Below are positions 38,612-47,100 of a stretch of DNA of 64,000 nucleotides, one piece after another. Under the pieces are notes generated by a model. The model was given only the letters and a program-made list of their open reading frames with translations, was not told the DNA's origin and ran no database searches. Location: positions 1 through 64,000 of the forward strand of contig CALKJD010000050.1 in the NCBI GenBank assembly GCA_937995755.1. The letters are read 5' to 3'. How positions within the stretch are numbered: the stretch's first letter is position 1; each line of letters opens with the position of its first letter. The stretch is from an uncultured Saprospiraceae bacterium. Its GTDB lineage: Bacteria; Bacteroidota; Bacteroidia; Chitinophagales; Saprospiraceae. The position numbers and the translations under genes are program-made.

Positions 38612-40120
38612 ATGGATAATCCTGTTGATGAGTACATGCAAGAAGAGGGCTTTAGAGATACGATAGCCACGGTTGATGAAAAGGGTAAGCGTATATGGAT
38701 CTACCCTAAGAAACCGAAAGGAAGGTTTTATGACTATAGGAAGTATGTGTCGTATGTACTGTTAGCTGTGCTCTTTGGATTGCCTTTCATACAGTGGAAT
38801 GGAAAACCATTTGTCCTGTTTAATATCTTAGAAGCAAAGTTCATCATATTAGGTGTTTACTTTGCTCCTCAGGATTTTCATTTGTTTGTCATCGCAATGT
38901 TGATCTTTATGATTTTCATCGCCTTGTTTACAGTGATTTACGGACGGCTTTTTTGCGGATGGGTTTGTCCACAAACTATCTTTATGGAGATGGTGTTTCG
39001 CAGAATAGAGTATTGGATCGAAGGAGATGCTAATGCGCAAAAAAGACTTGCGAAAGCGGATTGGAATACCGATAAGATTATCAAGAAAGTAGGTAAGCAG
39101 CTTATATTTATTGCCATCTCCGTAGTTATTGCCCATACCTTTTTAGCCTATATTATTGGCTTAGATGAGGTGTGGAAAATAATGACAGATCCCCTTAGTG
39201 AGCATTGGAAAGGTTTTGTTGCGATGCTCGCCTTTACTGGCGCATTTTATGGAGTATTCTCTGTAATGAGGGAGCAGGTATGTACTACTATTTGTCCTTA
39301 CGGAAGAATGCAAGGTGTACTTTTAGATGAAGACTCTTTAGCAGTTGCGTATGATTTTGAACGAGGTGAGCCTAGAGGAAGATTGAAGAAGGCAAGAAAG
39401 GCTAAAAAGTCAAATTGTAGTGATGGATGTTCATCTTGTAAGGAAGGTGGCGCAGCATGTCCTACGGATCTACTTAAGATGGAAATGGATGCTATTAAAC
39501 CAATTCCTCAAGGAGATTGTATCGACTGCGGATTATGTGTGCAAGTATGTCCTACAGGTATAGATATACGTAACGGAACGCAATTGGAATGTGTCAATTG
39601 TACCGCTTGTATGGATGCTTGTGATGAGGTGATGGTTAAGATTAATAAACCTGAGGGCCTTATAAGAATCGATAGCTATAATGGAATCAAAGATGGTAAA
39701 ACGTCTATGTGGAATACACGTGTGGCGGCCTATTCATTAGTCCTAGTAGCTTTATTAGGGCTAGAGTCCTTCTTATTTATTTCAAGATCTAGTGTAGAGA
39801 CATTATTCTTACGTACTCCTGGTATGCTTTATCAAGATCAAGATGATGGATATATCAGTAACTTATATAACTATCAATTGATTAATAAGACGGAGAATGA
39901 AGATTCGATTACTTTTGTATGTGATGACCTTCCAGGTATACTGTTAGAAGTGGTGGGAGATCAACCGGTTACTAAAGCGAGTGAAGTAGTAGAAGGGGCA
40001 GTGTTTATTAAAATCCCTAAAGATCTTATTACCTCTAGGAAGACAGAACTTACGATTAAAGTTATGGCTAACGGTGAGCAAATAGATGAAGCAGAAACTA
40101 ACTTTTTAGGGCCTAGATAG
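38612..40120 (+). CDS. ccoG: cbb3 assembly ferredoxin-like protein CcoG, with extra Cys motif
   Basis: The protein has 502 residues with membrane helices in the N-terminal half and one near 375. FCGWVCPQT and CTTICPYGR motifs precede two ferredoxin-type clusters (CIDCGLCVQVCPTG; CVNCTACMDACDEV). The C-terminal Ig-like domain is in the periplasm. CcoG reduces copper during CuB assembly. Residues about 262-295 form an insertion with C269-x3-C273-x2-C276-x6-C283 (NCSDGCSSCKEGGAACP), which I do not recall from the standard family and which could bind another metal or Fe-S site. Confidence 0.92.
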   Translation: MDNPVDEYMQEEGFRDTIATVDEKGKRIWIYPKKPKGRFYDYRKYVSYVLLAVLFGLPFIQWNGKPFVLFNILEAKFIILGVYFAPQDFHLFVIAMLIFMIFIALFTVIYGRLFCGWVCPQTIFMEMVFRRIEYWIEGDANAQKRLAKADWNTDKIIKKVGKQLIFIAISVVIAHTFLAYIIGLDEVWKIMTDPLSEHWKGFVAMLAFTGAFYGVFSVMREQVCTTICPYGRMQGVLLDEDSLAVAYDFERGEPRGRLKKARKAKKSNCSDGCSSCKEGGAACPTDLLKMEMDAIKPIPQGDCIDCGLCVQVCPTGIDIRNGTQLECVNCTACMDACDEVMVKINKPEGLIRIDSYNGIKDGKTSMWNTRVAAYSLVLVALLGLESFLFISRSSVETLFLRTPGMLYQDQDDGYISNLYNYQLINKTENEDSITFVCDDLPGILLEVVGDQPVTKASEVVEGAVFIKIPKDLITSRKTELTIKVMANGEQIDEAETNFLGPR

Positions 40121-40184
40121 TATGTCCCATTTGGGAGAATATGATTTTTTAAGAAGTATTAAATAACCGTAAATTCTAAATAAG

Positions 40185-40625
40185 ATGTTTAAAAATTTTC
40201 ATTGGGGGCATGGGATTACGGTGTTTTACATCATTTTTGTGGCCGCTGTCGTTTCTGTTTTGATCGCTAGCTTTGGTGTGGATCATAGCCTTGTAGCTGA
40301 TGATTACTATGCGGAAGATCTAGCTTATCAGCAGCAGTATACCAAAACTCAAAATGGATTAGAAGAAGGAGAAGACAAGCTTGTTGTAAATGTAGATGCC
40401 GCGCAAGGGACATTGGAAATAGTAGTTGATGCAAATGCTCCTATTAATGGGAAAGTGCATTTTTATAGACCATCAGATCAGTCACAAGACTTTTCTATGG
40501 ATCTCAAATCTGTTAACTCAACGATCTCAACGTCAAGTTTGCTTAAAGGCAAATGGATACTAAAAGTAGAGTGGAACGAAGGGGATAAACCTTATTACCA
40601 AGAAAGGCAAATCTATATATCTTAA
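40185..40625 (+). CDS. ccoH: FixH/CcoH family protein
   Basis: The protein has 146 residues. One N-terminal membrane helix (ITVFYIIFVAAVVSVLIASFGVD) is followed by DDYYAEDLAYQQQYTKTQNG and a small beta domain, the FixH pattern. FixH/CcoH helps keep CcoI and the cbb3 complex stable. Its TAA overlaps the next ATG by one base, so translation is probably coupled. Confidence 0.85.
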   Translation: MFKNFHWGHGITVFYIIFVAAVVSVLIASFGVDHSLVADDYYAEDLAYQQQYTKTQNGLEEGEDKLVVNVDAAQGTLEIVVDANAPINGKVHFYRPSDQSQDFSMDLKSVNSTISTSSLLKGKWILKVEWNEGDKPYYQERQIYIS

Positions 40626-41323
40626 TGTGGTATGTCGCCTTCACATTGGGCCTGTTTGGAAGTTTGCATTGTGTAGGTATGTGTGGTCCTTTAGCTATTG
40701 CTTTTTGTAACCGTGAGGGAAATAGTAAATGGCAATTGTTAGCATCCAGTCTGGGATATAACTTGGGTAGAACAGTTACATATTCTATTTTAGGTCTGCT
40801 ATTTGGATTGTTAGGTTCGTTTTTATTTATTGCGGATATTCAGAAAGGCTTATCTATATTTTTAGGCGTTTTACTCATATTTTCATTTTTGATGTCGGTA
40901 GATATCGATGCTAAGATTAATTCTATTCCTTTCGTTAAGAGATTGTATGATCGATTGCGTGTTGCGATTAGTAATTTATATAATCGGACAAAGCAGTTTC
41001 CGCCATTTATTCTAGGATTAGCTAATGGATTACTTCCATGTGGCTTAGTATACTTAGCACTTACTGGAGCTTTAGCAACTGGTAATGTTGTAGAGGGGAT
41101 GCTCTTTATGGCACTTTTTGGTCTAGGTACTATTCCTATGCTACTAAGTTTAGTAATGGGTATTAACCTAGTGAGTCCATCGGTACGAAGCAAGTTTAGA
41201 AAAGTACTGCCTTATGTAACGTTAGGGTTTGGATTGTTCTTAGTATATAGAGGTATAGTGATAGACATGCCAGCAGAGATGAACTTCTGGGAGGCTTTGA
41301 AAAATCCAATTATGTGTCATTAA
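40625..41323 (+). CDS. TauE/SafE or UreH-like membrane protein of the cco operon
   Basis: The protein has 232 residues and six or so membrane helices. GLFGSLHCVGMCGPLAIAF and the later PFILGLANGLLPCGLVYLAL are the paired Cys/Pro motifs of the UreH_2/DsbD_2 fold. These genes regularly close cbb3 operons and are proposed to move metal (copper or nickel) or electrons. No FixH/CcoI-specific motif is present. The assigned role in copper delivery is inferred from context. Confidence 0.8.
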   Translation: MWYVAFTLGLFGSLHCVGMCGPLAIAFCNREGNSKWQLLASSLGYNLGRTVTYSILGLLFGLLGSFLFIADIQKGLSIFLGVLLIFSFLMSVDIDAKINSIPFVKRLYDRLRVAISNLYNRTKQFPPFILGLANGLLPCGLVYLALTGALATGNVVEGMLFMALFGLGTIPMLLSLVMGINLVSPSVRSKFRKVLPYVTLGFGLFLVYRGIVIDMPAEMNFWEALKNPIMCH

Positions 41324-41352
41324 TTTTCGAGAAGATCAGTTGGAGTAATTCT

Positions 41353-41784
41353 TTACTCGATATATAATTTCTTAATTCTAACCATTGGTCCAGGACACAT
41401 TTGCTGATGACAATTCATGCAATTATCTACCATTAAATTAAAAGCATCTTTTCTGTTTTTATCAGATTGATTGATATGATTTACAGATTGTATGTAGTTG
41501 GTAGCAAAAGCTTGGTATAGAGGACTTAGAGTCTTCTCTGGAGAAGTAGCTACCGCTTTGTGTATCTCGGTAAATGTCTTGATATCTTCATCCAAAGATC
41601 CATCGACGACTTCTGATTTGACACTGTCGTAGTAGTTGTACATATCTCTCATAAGCAAAGTAAGCTCGCTGTCTATTGCCATAGTGTATTTTGGCTTGTC
41701 GCAAGATTGCTTATTTGCACAGTTGGACAATAGCAGAATTGTGAAAGACAAAAGTGTAAAAATGAGTATTGATTTTTTGTACAT
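41353..41784 (-). CDS. Small cytochrome c-like lipoprotein
   Basis: The protein has 143 residues. A lipobox (LLSNC) is followed by a helical body and a single haem motif close to the C-terminus, C-M-N-C-H (VDNCMNCHQQMCPGP). A C-terminal CxxCH after a helical bundle resembles class II cytochromes (c-prime type). It is convergent with the cco operon. It may carry electrons or bind gas ligands; no axial ligand can be assigned with certainty. Confidence 0.75.
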   Translation of the reverse strand: MYKKSILIFTLLSFTILLLSNCANKQSCDKPKYTMAIDSELTLLMRDMYNYYDSVKSEVVDGSLDEDIKTFTEIHKAVATSPEKTLSPLYQAFATNYIQSVNHINQSDKNRKDAFNLMVDNCMNCHQQMCPGPMVRIKKLYIE

Positions 41785-41859
41785 CAGATCTATTATTGAT
41801 TATATGATATGTAAGGGAACATAAAAAAAGCTTTTCACATGAAGTCAAAAATACTGAAA

Positions 41860-42393
41860 TTAAAATATTCTGTTTTTTCTATTGATGTCATCTAAGATAG
41901 TCATAAAAAAATCATCAATATTTTTGATCTGATCATGCCCTTTACGCTGCCCAAAGTAAGAGGTAAGATATAGTGAAAGGAAAATGATGACCAAAAAAGG
42001 TAGTGCCCATAGGATTGAGCTTGATTCGCCTATAGTCATGTTAGCCATTCCAATCACAGCTATGATGACAGTTGCTAATGCTATGATCGCATAAAAAAAT
42101 ACGAACATGGTCCAAACTGATGGCGATGGTCCATAGAGTCCTTTGAGTAATGTAATCTCAGGGTTTTCTTCATCCTGTTCTATGGTAACAGATAGATGTG
42201 GAGACCAGTAATGCTGATGCTCGATAGAAGGAACGATACTTATATATCCATGTCTCACTTTACCAAGAAAGGGAGCTTGCTTAGTGAGTAGGATGGTTTT
42301 ATATCTACTACATATGGTTTCTACACTGGCCTTGCTGCTCAGTGTAAATCTAGGCCTGATCTGAAATTCTTTTTTTTCTATCGATTTTGCCAT
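41860..42393 (-). CDS. Hypothetical protein with two membrane helices
   Basis: The protein has 177 residues. A soluble N-terminal part (about 1-90) ends with EITLLKGLYGPSPSVWTMFVFF, then two membrane helices (about 90-145) and a short basic tail. I do not recognise a family. It starts 10 bp after the decarboxylase gene stop, so it is probably co-transcribed with it. Confidence 0.55.
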   Translation of the reverse strand: MAKSIEKKEFQIRPRFTLSSKASVETICSRYKTILLTKQAPFLGKVRHGYISIVPSIEHQHYWSPHLSVTIEQDEENPEITLLKGLYGPSPSVWTMFVFFYAIIALATVIIAVIGMANMTIGESSSILWALPFLVIIFLSLYLTSYFGQRKGHDQIKNIDDFFMTILDDINRKNRIF

Positions 42394-42403
42394 ATAGTAG
42401 TTT

Positions 42404-43651
42404 TTAACCTAAGTTTTTTTCTAATACTTCCTGTTTCATAGTTTCGATTAGATCTGATAGTTTTTCTATAGTTACATGATCCATAATCACAACTTTGTAC
42501 CATTTTGGACTATGGTGGTCATCAGGGACTAAGCCGTATGTATTTACAGTTTCTTGGCTTATATCTGATGCTGCTATCGTCACTATGTTAGAGTGTTCAT
42601 TGCGATAATACGAGGCACCTATTAATTGCAATTGCTTGCATAGCCACTGCGTTCTTTTTTGCAGAATAAATACTTTTTCATGCCATTCGTAAGGACCATT
42701 TTTACTTAATATCATCCATACGGCTACAGCATTAGCACCAGATCTACTACCGATTAGTGTAGAGTCTTCTCCCTTTACATAGCTTGCTTCTTGAGTCTTG
42801 GCATATTGCATATATCCTTTTCTGATCAAAAATAAGCCAGTTCCATAAGGAGCCTGTGCCATTTTGTGTGCGTCTATAGTGATAGAGCTTATATTACTAT
42901 TGGCAAAATTTAGTGAATTTTCTTCATTGGCGAACGGATAGTAGAATCCTCCATATGCACCATCAACGTGCATTTTAAATTCTAAATTATTTTCGTTTAA
43001 AGCCTCTATATAATGTTCTGGTTGATCTACTGATCCAAACATGGTGGTCATCATATTACAAATGACGATAAAGTACTTTTTCCCATCTTGTTGGGCTTCT
43101 GATAGCTTTTGTAATATGCTATGCTTATTTGGAATTCTTGTTGGGTCTACTATCGGTACCTTGTATATATCTATGGATAATACATTGGCCGCTTTGTCCA
43201 TTGAGTAATGGCTGTCTTCACTACAGATGATACATATATCTTTATGCTCAGCGTTGTTTTTTTGTAGATAATAATTTCGATATATCCATATGGCTTGCAT
43301 ATTAGCTTCAGTACCTCCTGAGGCTACATAGCCATCATGATGGCCTTCAGTGCTGTTGAATATATCGATGGCACATATGTCTATAAGCTCTCTTTCGATT
43401 TCTTGTGTGCCAGCAAAGTAAGATTCTGAGTCGCCTAGCGTATGACAGCCTATATGATTTGGATTACGAACCATTGTAGTGATAAAAGGTGCATCTCCAA
43501 GGAAGGACGCATCTTGATTAAACACTTTAGGATCTAGATACGATGCAGGTATACCTAGCGCCGCAGTAGAGTTATAGTCAATATTGTTTTCTAAGGCAAC
43601 TTGTATTCTATCTTTGATTTGCGCTTGTGACAGCTTTTTCCAATGCTTCAT
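42404..43651 (-). CDS. PLP-dependent group II-type decarboxylase
   Basis: The protein has 415 residues. Typical features are the substrate-loop GYVASGGTEANMQAIW, SEDSHYSMDKAAN, HVDGAYGGFYYPF and the PLP lysine in TIDAHKMAQAPYGTG. It removes the carboxyl group of an amino acid such as histidine, tyrosine, aspartate or glutamate; the substrate cannot be told. It is clustered with two membrane-protein genes, but neither resembles an amino-acid antiporter. Confidence 0.85.
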   Translation of the reverse strand: MKHWKKLSQAQIKDRIQVALENNIDYNSTAALGIPASYLDPKVFNQDASFLGDAPFITTMVRNPNHIGCHTLGDSESYFAGTQEIERELIDICAIDIFNSTEGHHDGYVASGGTEANMQAIWIYRNYYLQKNNAEHKDICIICSEDSHYSMDKAANVLSIDIYKVPIVDPTRIPNKHSILQKLSEAQQDGKKYFIVICNMMTTMFGSVDQPEHYIEALNENNLEFKMHVDGAYGGFYYPFANEENSLNFANSNISSITIDAHKMAQAPYGTGLFLIRKGYMQYAKTQEASYVKGEDSTLIGSRSGANAVAVWMILSKNGPYEWHEKVFILQKRTQWLCKQLQLIGASYYRNEHSNIVTIAASDISQETVNTYGLVPDDHHSPKWYKVVIMDHVTIEKLSDLIETMKQEVLEKNLG

Positions 43652-43656
43652 CTTCT

Positions 43657-44100
43657 TTAGTTGCTTTGTAGTCTGCTTTTAAGGAATATTATTCCAGCAG
43701 TAATAAGTGAAATTAGTTTGATCGCTTCTAGGCCTACATACCACCAATGCGCATCACTTGCTGGAGGAGTAGTCCCACTAGTAATGAGATCTATACGTGC
43801 ATCGAGTATAGGCATAAGTACCGCATTATCAATAGCGACAATAATAAAAGCAATAATATAAAATATCCATTGCTTTCTTACTGGTTTGAGTATAATAAGT
43901 CCAGCTATTATTAAGGCGGTTATGCTCATTTCTATTTTAGTCAATGCGCCAAATACTAATTTACCTATTCCTAATCCTAGCTCGAGTGTAATACCCGGCG
44001 CTTGAAATTTTAAGGGTGCTTCTAGAAAAGAGATTCCACATAATAAGCCAACCCAAAGAAAGGTCAGCATTGTAATTGCTATGGCTATGTTTTTATTCAT
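43657..44100 (-). CDS. Hypothetical four-helix membrane protein
   Basis: The protein has 147 residues and about four membrane helices (LWVGLLCGISFLEAPLKF; IEMSITALIIAGLIIL; WIFYIIAFIIVAIDNAVLMPILDARI; WWYVGLEAIKLISLITAGIIF). It resembles DUF4149/DUF1772-like integral membrane proteins, but I am not sure. It lies 5 bp before the decarboxylase start, so the three minus-strand genes 44100-41860 look like one operon. Confidence 0.6.
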   Translation of the reverse strand: MNKNIAIAITMLTFLWVGLLCGISFLEAPLKFQAPGITLELGLGIGKLVFGALTKIEMSITALIIAGLIILKPVRKQWIFYIIAFIIVAIDNAVLMPILDARIDLITSGTTPPASDAHWWYVGLEAIKLISLITAGIIFLKSRLQSN

Positions 44101-44222
44101 TGATTATATTTCTTTTAAAAGTCTCCAGATATTTTTTTGGCTTTGTTTTTTACACAGTAAATATATTCTAACAATATCAACTTAGCCTGATAGGGTGTTA
44201 GGCCATTAGGTATTAGATACCA

Positions 44223-46637
44223 TTAGTCAGTTGATTTAGCACTGAGATAAAATTGGTATAAGACGTAGCTCGAAATAACTCCATACACCATTACCGATAT
44301 ACTACTGAGTGGCATCAGTATCGCGGCTATGACTGGACTAAGCTGACCTGTAATAGCATAGTATAGACCTATGCTATTATATAGTAATGCTAAGATGAAA
44401 GCACCATATATAATAAACCGAGAAGCTTTTACAAAATTGATGATCTGCAGTAATTGACTGAATACTTGAGCGTGAAGTATTCCATCACACGCTGGAGAAA
44501 AATTATTGACTGCATCGGAAATGACTATACCTACGTTACTTTGCTTGAGTGCTCCAGCATCATTGAGTCCATCTCCAATCATCATTACTTTATGCCCTTC
44601 ATCTTGCAATGCTTTGATCTTACTAAGTTTGTCATGTGGTGTTTGTTGGAAGTACAACTCAGTATCATTGCCAAATATGTCAGACATTCTCTCTTTCTCC
44701 GTATCGGCATCTCCTGATAGGAGTATGAGTTTATGTGTATCTTTTAGTCCATCAATTATTTCACGCGCATGCTCACGGATCGCATGTTCAAATTTATAGT
44801 AACCTATGTATTTGTCATTGATCTCTATAAATACGCCTCTTTCTCTTCGCTTTTGGGCAGACCCAAATATAAATGACGATGATCCAATTCTGAGTCGGTC
44901 GCCATTCCAATACGCCTCAAATCCTTGACCGATATAATCTTCATACTTATCTATGTCTACCAGTGTTGTATTTTGATGGTGCGCCACTATCGCTTTACTC
45001 AATGGATGCGATGAGTGACTGCATGCAGACTTTATAAATGTAAGTTCATTTTCTGATAGGGACTGACCTTGATACTCTATTTTGATACGGTTGTTATCCG
45101 TGATAGTACCGGTCTTATCAAATATGATATGGCTTATGTCTTGAATGTTTTCTATGGCCTCTACATTACGTAAGTGCATTCCACTTTTGACTAGAAGCCT
45201 GAGTAGATTACCATATGTAAAAGGTACAGCTAATGCTAAGGCACAAGGACATGCAACAATCAGCACAGATGTAAATGTCTGGAAGGCAATGCTCGAATCC
45301 TTAGTATACCAATAGATCATGGTTACTGCAGCCAAAGTAAGTATGGCGATGGTAAAGTACTTACTGATCCAAGCGATTAATTTTGAAGCACTGGATACTT
45401 GTTTTTCTTTAAATGTATCATCGTTCCAGAGTTGCGTAAGGTAGGATTGGTCAACTCTTTTAGTAGTGGTGATTTCTATACTTTCACCTTGATGTTTTCC
45501 TCCAGCAAATACTTCTTCGCCAACAGACTTTGATATGTGGTCCGCTTCTCCAGTTACAAAAGAATAATCTACTCTCGCCTTTCCTTTGAGAAGAATGCCA
45601 TCTACGGGTATAAGTTCTTCATTTTTGATTCGGAGTATATCACCAGGATTGATTTCGTCTAATGATTTTGTAATCCAAGACTGCGCTGATCTAATCGTAG
45701 CAGAGATAGGAAAGTATGATTTATAGCTGCGATCAAAGTTGAGCGCTTGGCTAGTGTAGGATTGGAACCATCTACCGATTAATAGAAAGAATACAAATCC
45801 TGCAAAACTATCTAGATATCCTTCTCCAGTATGTGTAATTAGTTCATATAGACTTCGACTATAGAGTGTAATCATACCAATAGCAATCGGTAGATCGATG
45901 TTGAGTGTCGACATACGAAGATCTCTCCAAGCACTCTTGATATAATCAATGCCACTGTAAAGTAATACAGGAGTAGCAAGAATAATATTTATATATCCAA
46001 TGTGAAATAAATAACTGGCTTTGTCAAATCCTAGATATTCAGGAAAACTAAGCAGCATAATGTTACCAAATGCAAATCCGGCCAAGCCTAGTTTATATAG
46101 TAATGATCTGTCATATTTCGAAAGAGACTTGCCTTCATCCATATGATCATAATTGATCCTTGGTTCGTAGCCTATTTTACTTAATAGTTCTACGATAGAG
46201 CGAAGGGTAGTATCCGTTTCTCGATAGGTAAGTGTTACTTCTTTGGCTACAAAGTTGACTCTCGAACTTGTAATACCTTTGTTGAGATTAGATATGTTTT
46301 CGAGTAAATACAAACATGAACTACAATGTATCTGTGGAAGATGAAATTTTATTTTGGCAATATCTCCTTCATGGAAAAGAAGTAGCTTTTCTACCAGCTC
46401 AGTATTGTCGAGGTAGTCAAAGTTTTTCGTCTTTTTTTGTCTTTGTGTGACGCCAGGATTTACTTCATATTGGTAGTATGCTGCTAGCCCATTTTGATCG
46501 AGTAGCTGAAATACCATTTTACATCCATTACAACAAAATATGTCCTCACCAATCATATGATTGGTGTCAGGGCATTCATCTCCACAATGCTTGCATAGGG
46601 TAGATGGAGTCGTCTCTGGAGTGACAGCGTCAGACAT
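44223..46637 (-). CDS. ccoI: Copper-transporting P1B ATPase CcoI
   Basis: The protein has 804 residues. An N-terminal Cys-rich domain (CKHCGDECP; FCCNGCKMVF) is followed by HMA site C105-x2-C108 (IHCSSCLYL), eight membrane helices, the TGEADHIS actuator loop, the CPCALALAVP copper motif, DKTGTIT phosphorylation site and MIGDGLNDAGAL. CcoI pumps copper for the CuB site of cbb3 oxidase. It is on the opposite strand from the cco operon, under its own tandem-box promoter. The start overlaps the stop of a 37-aa membrane ORF by 8 bp. Confidence 0.95.
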   Translation of the reverse strand: MSDAVTPETTPSTLCKHCGDECPDTNHMIGEDIFCCNGCKMVFQLLDQNGLAAYYQYEVNPGVTQRQKKTKNFDYLDNTELVEKLLLFHEGDIAKIKFHLPQIHCSSCLYLLENISNLNKGITSSRVNFVAKEVTLTYRETDTTLRSIVELLSKIGYEPRINYDHMDEGKSLSKYDRSLLYKLGLAGFAFGNIMLLSFPEYLGFDKASYLFHIGYINIILATPVLLYSGIDYIKSAWRDLRMSTLNIDLPIAIGMITLYSRSLYELITHTGEGYLDSFAGFVFFLLIGRWFQSYTSQALNFDRSYKSYFPISATIRSAQSWITKSLDEINPGDILRIKNEELIPVDGILLKGKARVDYSFVTGEADHISKSVGEEVFAGGKHQGESIEITTTKRVDQSYLTQLWNDDTFKEKQVSSASKLIAWISKYFTIAILTLAAVTMIYWYTKDSSIAFQTFTSVLIVACPCALALAVPFTYGNLLRLLVKSGMHLRNVEAIENIQDISHIIFDKTGTITDNNRIKIEYQGQSLSENELTFIKSACSHSSHPLSKAIVAHHQNTTLVDIDKYEDYIGQGFEAYWNGDRLRIGSSSFIFGSAQKRRERGVFIEINDKYIGYYKFEHAIREHAREIIDGLKDTHKLILLSGDADTEKERMSDIFGNDTELYFQQTPHDKLSKIKALQDEGHKVMMIGDGLNDAGALKQSNVGIVISDAVNNFSPACDGILHAQVFSQLLQIINFVKASRFIIYGAFILALLYNSIGLYYAITGQLSPVIAAILMPLSSISVMVYGVISSYVLYQFYLSAKSTD

Positions 46638-46743
46638 GATAAACTGCGATCGCTGAAGATATAATAGTCGTAAATACCATAATGCATAATGATGATAATA
46701 TTATGGTAGTACGCTGCTTTTCTGTGAGTTGATCTATTGTCAT
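46630..46743 (-). CDS. Small single-helix membrane ORF preceding ccoI (37 aa)
   Basis: The frame runs from ATG 46743 to TGA 46630. The product has a short polar start (MTIDQLTEKQRTT) and one membrane helix. Its stop overlaps the ccoI ATG (ATGTCTGA), implying coupled translation. It lies directly behind the ccoI promoter, 15-20 bases after the predicted start. Possibly a leader or a subunit of the copper or oxidase system. Confidence 0.6.
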   Translation of the reverse strand: MTIDQLTEKQRTTIILSSLCIMVFTTIISSAIAVYHV

Positions 46744-46764
46744 TGGGTAATGTTTTAACCTTTC

Positions 46765-46829
46765 CAAAAGTACAACTGTGAACAGGGTGACAATGTGATA
46801 TAAATCAATAGGAATGGTGATTTACATCA
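46765..46829 (-). promoter_or_regulatory. Tandem FNR/CRP-type boxes and -7 element for the small ORF and ccoI
   Basis: TGATATAAATCA (46796-46807) and TGATTTACATCA (46818-46829) are both perfect and 22 bp apart. TACTTTTG (minus strand, 46772-46765) is a perfect -7 element 33 bp from the proximal box centre. Predicted start is near 46758. Confidence 0.85.
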
Positions 46830-46858
46830 TATTTTCTACTACTTTGGGTAAGTAAGAA

Positions 46859-46897
46859 ACAAAAAAAATGCCGCATTCCCTGTAAAAATGCGACATT
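46859..46897 (-). terminator. Rho-independent terminator with T8 tract on the minus strand
   Basis: 11-bp arms AATGCCGCATT (46867-46877) and AATGCGACATT (46887-46897), with one wobble mismatch, are followed on the minus strand by eight or more T. It stops transcripts from the regulator gene and from the candidate small RNA before the ccoI promoter. Confidence 0.8.
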
Positions 46898-47018
46898 AAT
46901 AAACCATTACTGTCAGCGTCTACACTGCAGTATATCCCTAGTTATAGTTAATTCAATGTACTACCGTCGTAGCCACATTATATATCAAATTCTAAATTTA
47001 TATTGATAGTAATTTGAT
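46859..47018 (-). ncRNA. Candidate small RNA with oxygen-type promoter
   Basis: A tandem-box promoter (47023-47087) points into this gene-free 160-base stretch and a strong terminator ends it. No ORF longer than about 20 codons lies inside. It can fold into a 5' hairpin (TATCAAATT/AATTTGATA, 46983-46991 with 47011-47019, partly at the predicted start), a middle 9-bp stem with one bulge (46909-46931), and the terminator stem. The start site and existence are inferred; it may instead be only the 3' region of the regulator transcript. Confidence 0.45.
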
Positions 47019-47022
47019 ACTT

Positions 47023-47087
47023 CAAATATCATTGTAATCTATGTTTAATAGGATGATCAACGTCAGTCTATATTGTGAGATTGATCA
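47023..47087 (-). promoter_or_regulatory. Tandem FNR/CRP-type boxes driving the candidate small RNA
   Basis: TGATCAACGTCA (47054-47065) and TGAGATTGATCA (47076-47087) each have one mismatch and are 22 bp apart. GATATTTG on the minus strand (47030-47023) is 33 bp from the proximal box centre. The same -7 sequence is used before usp and the CBS gene. No gene follows, only the stretch ending in the terminator at 46859. Confidence 0.6.
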
Positions 47088-47100
47088 CTTTCTATATTTC

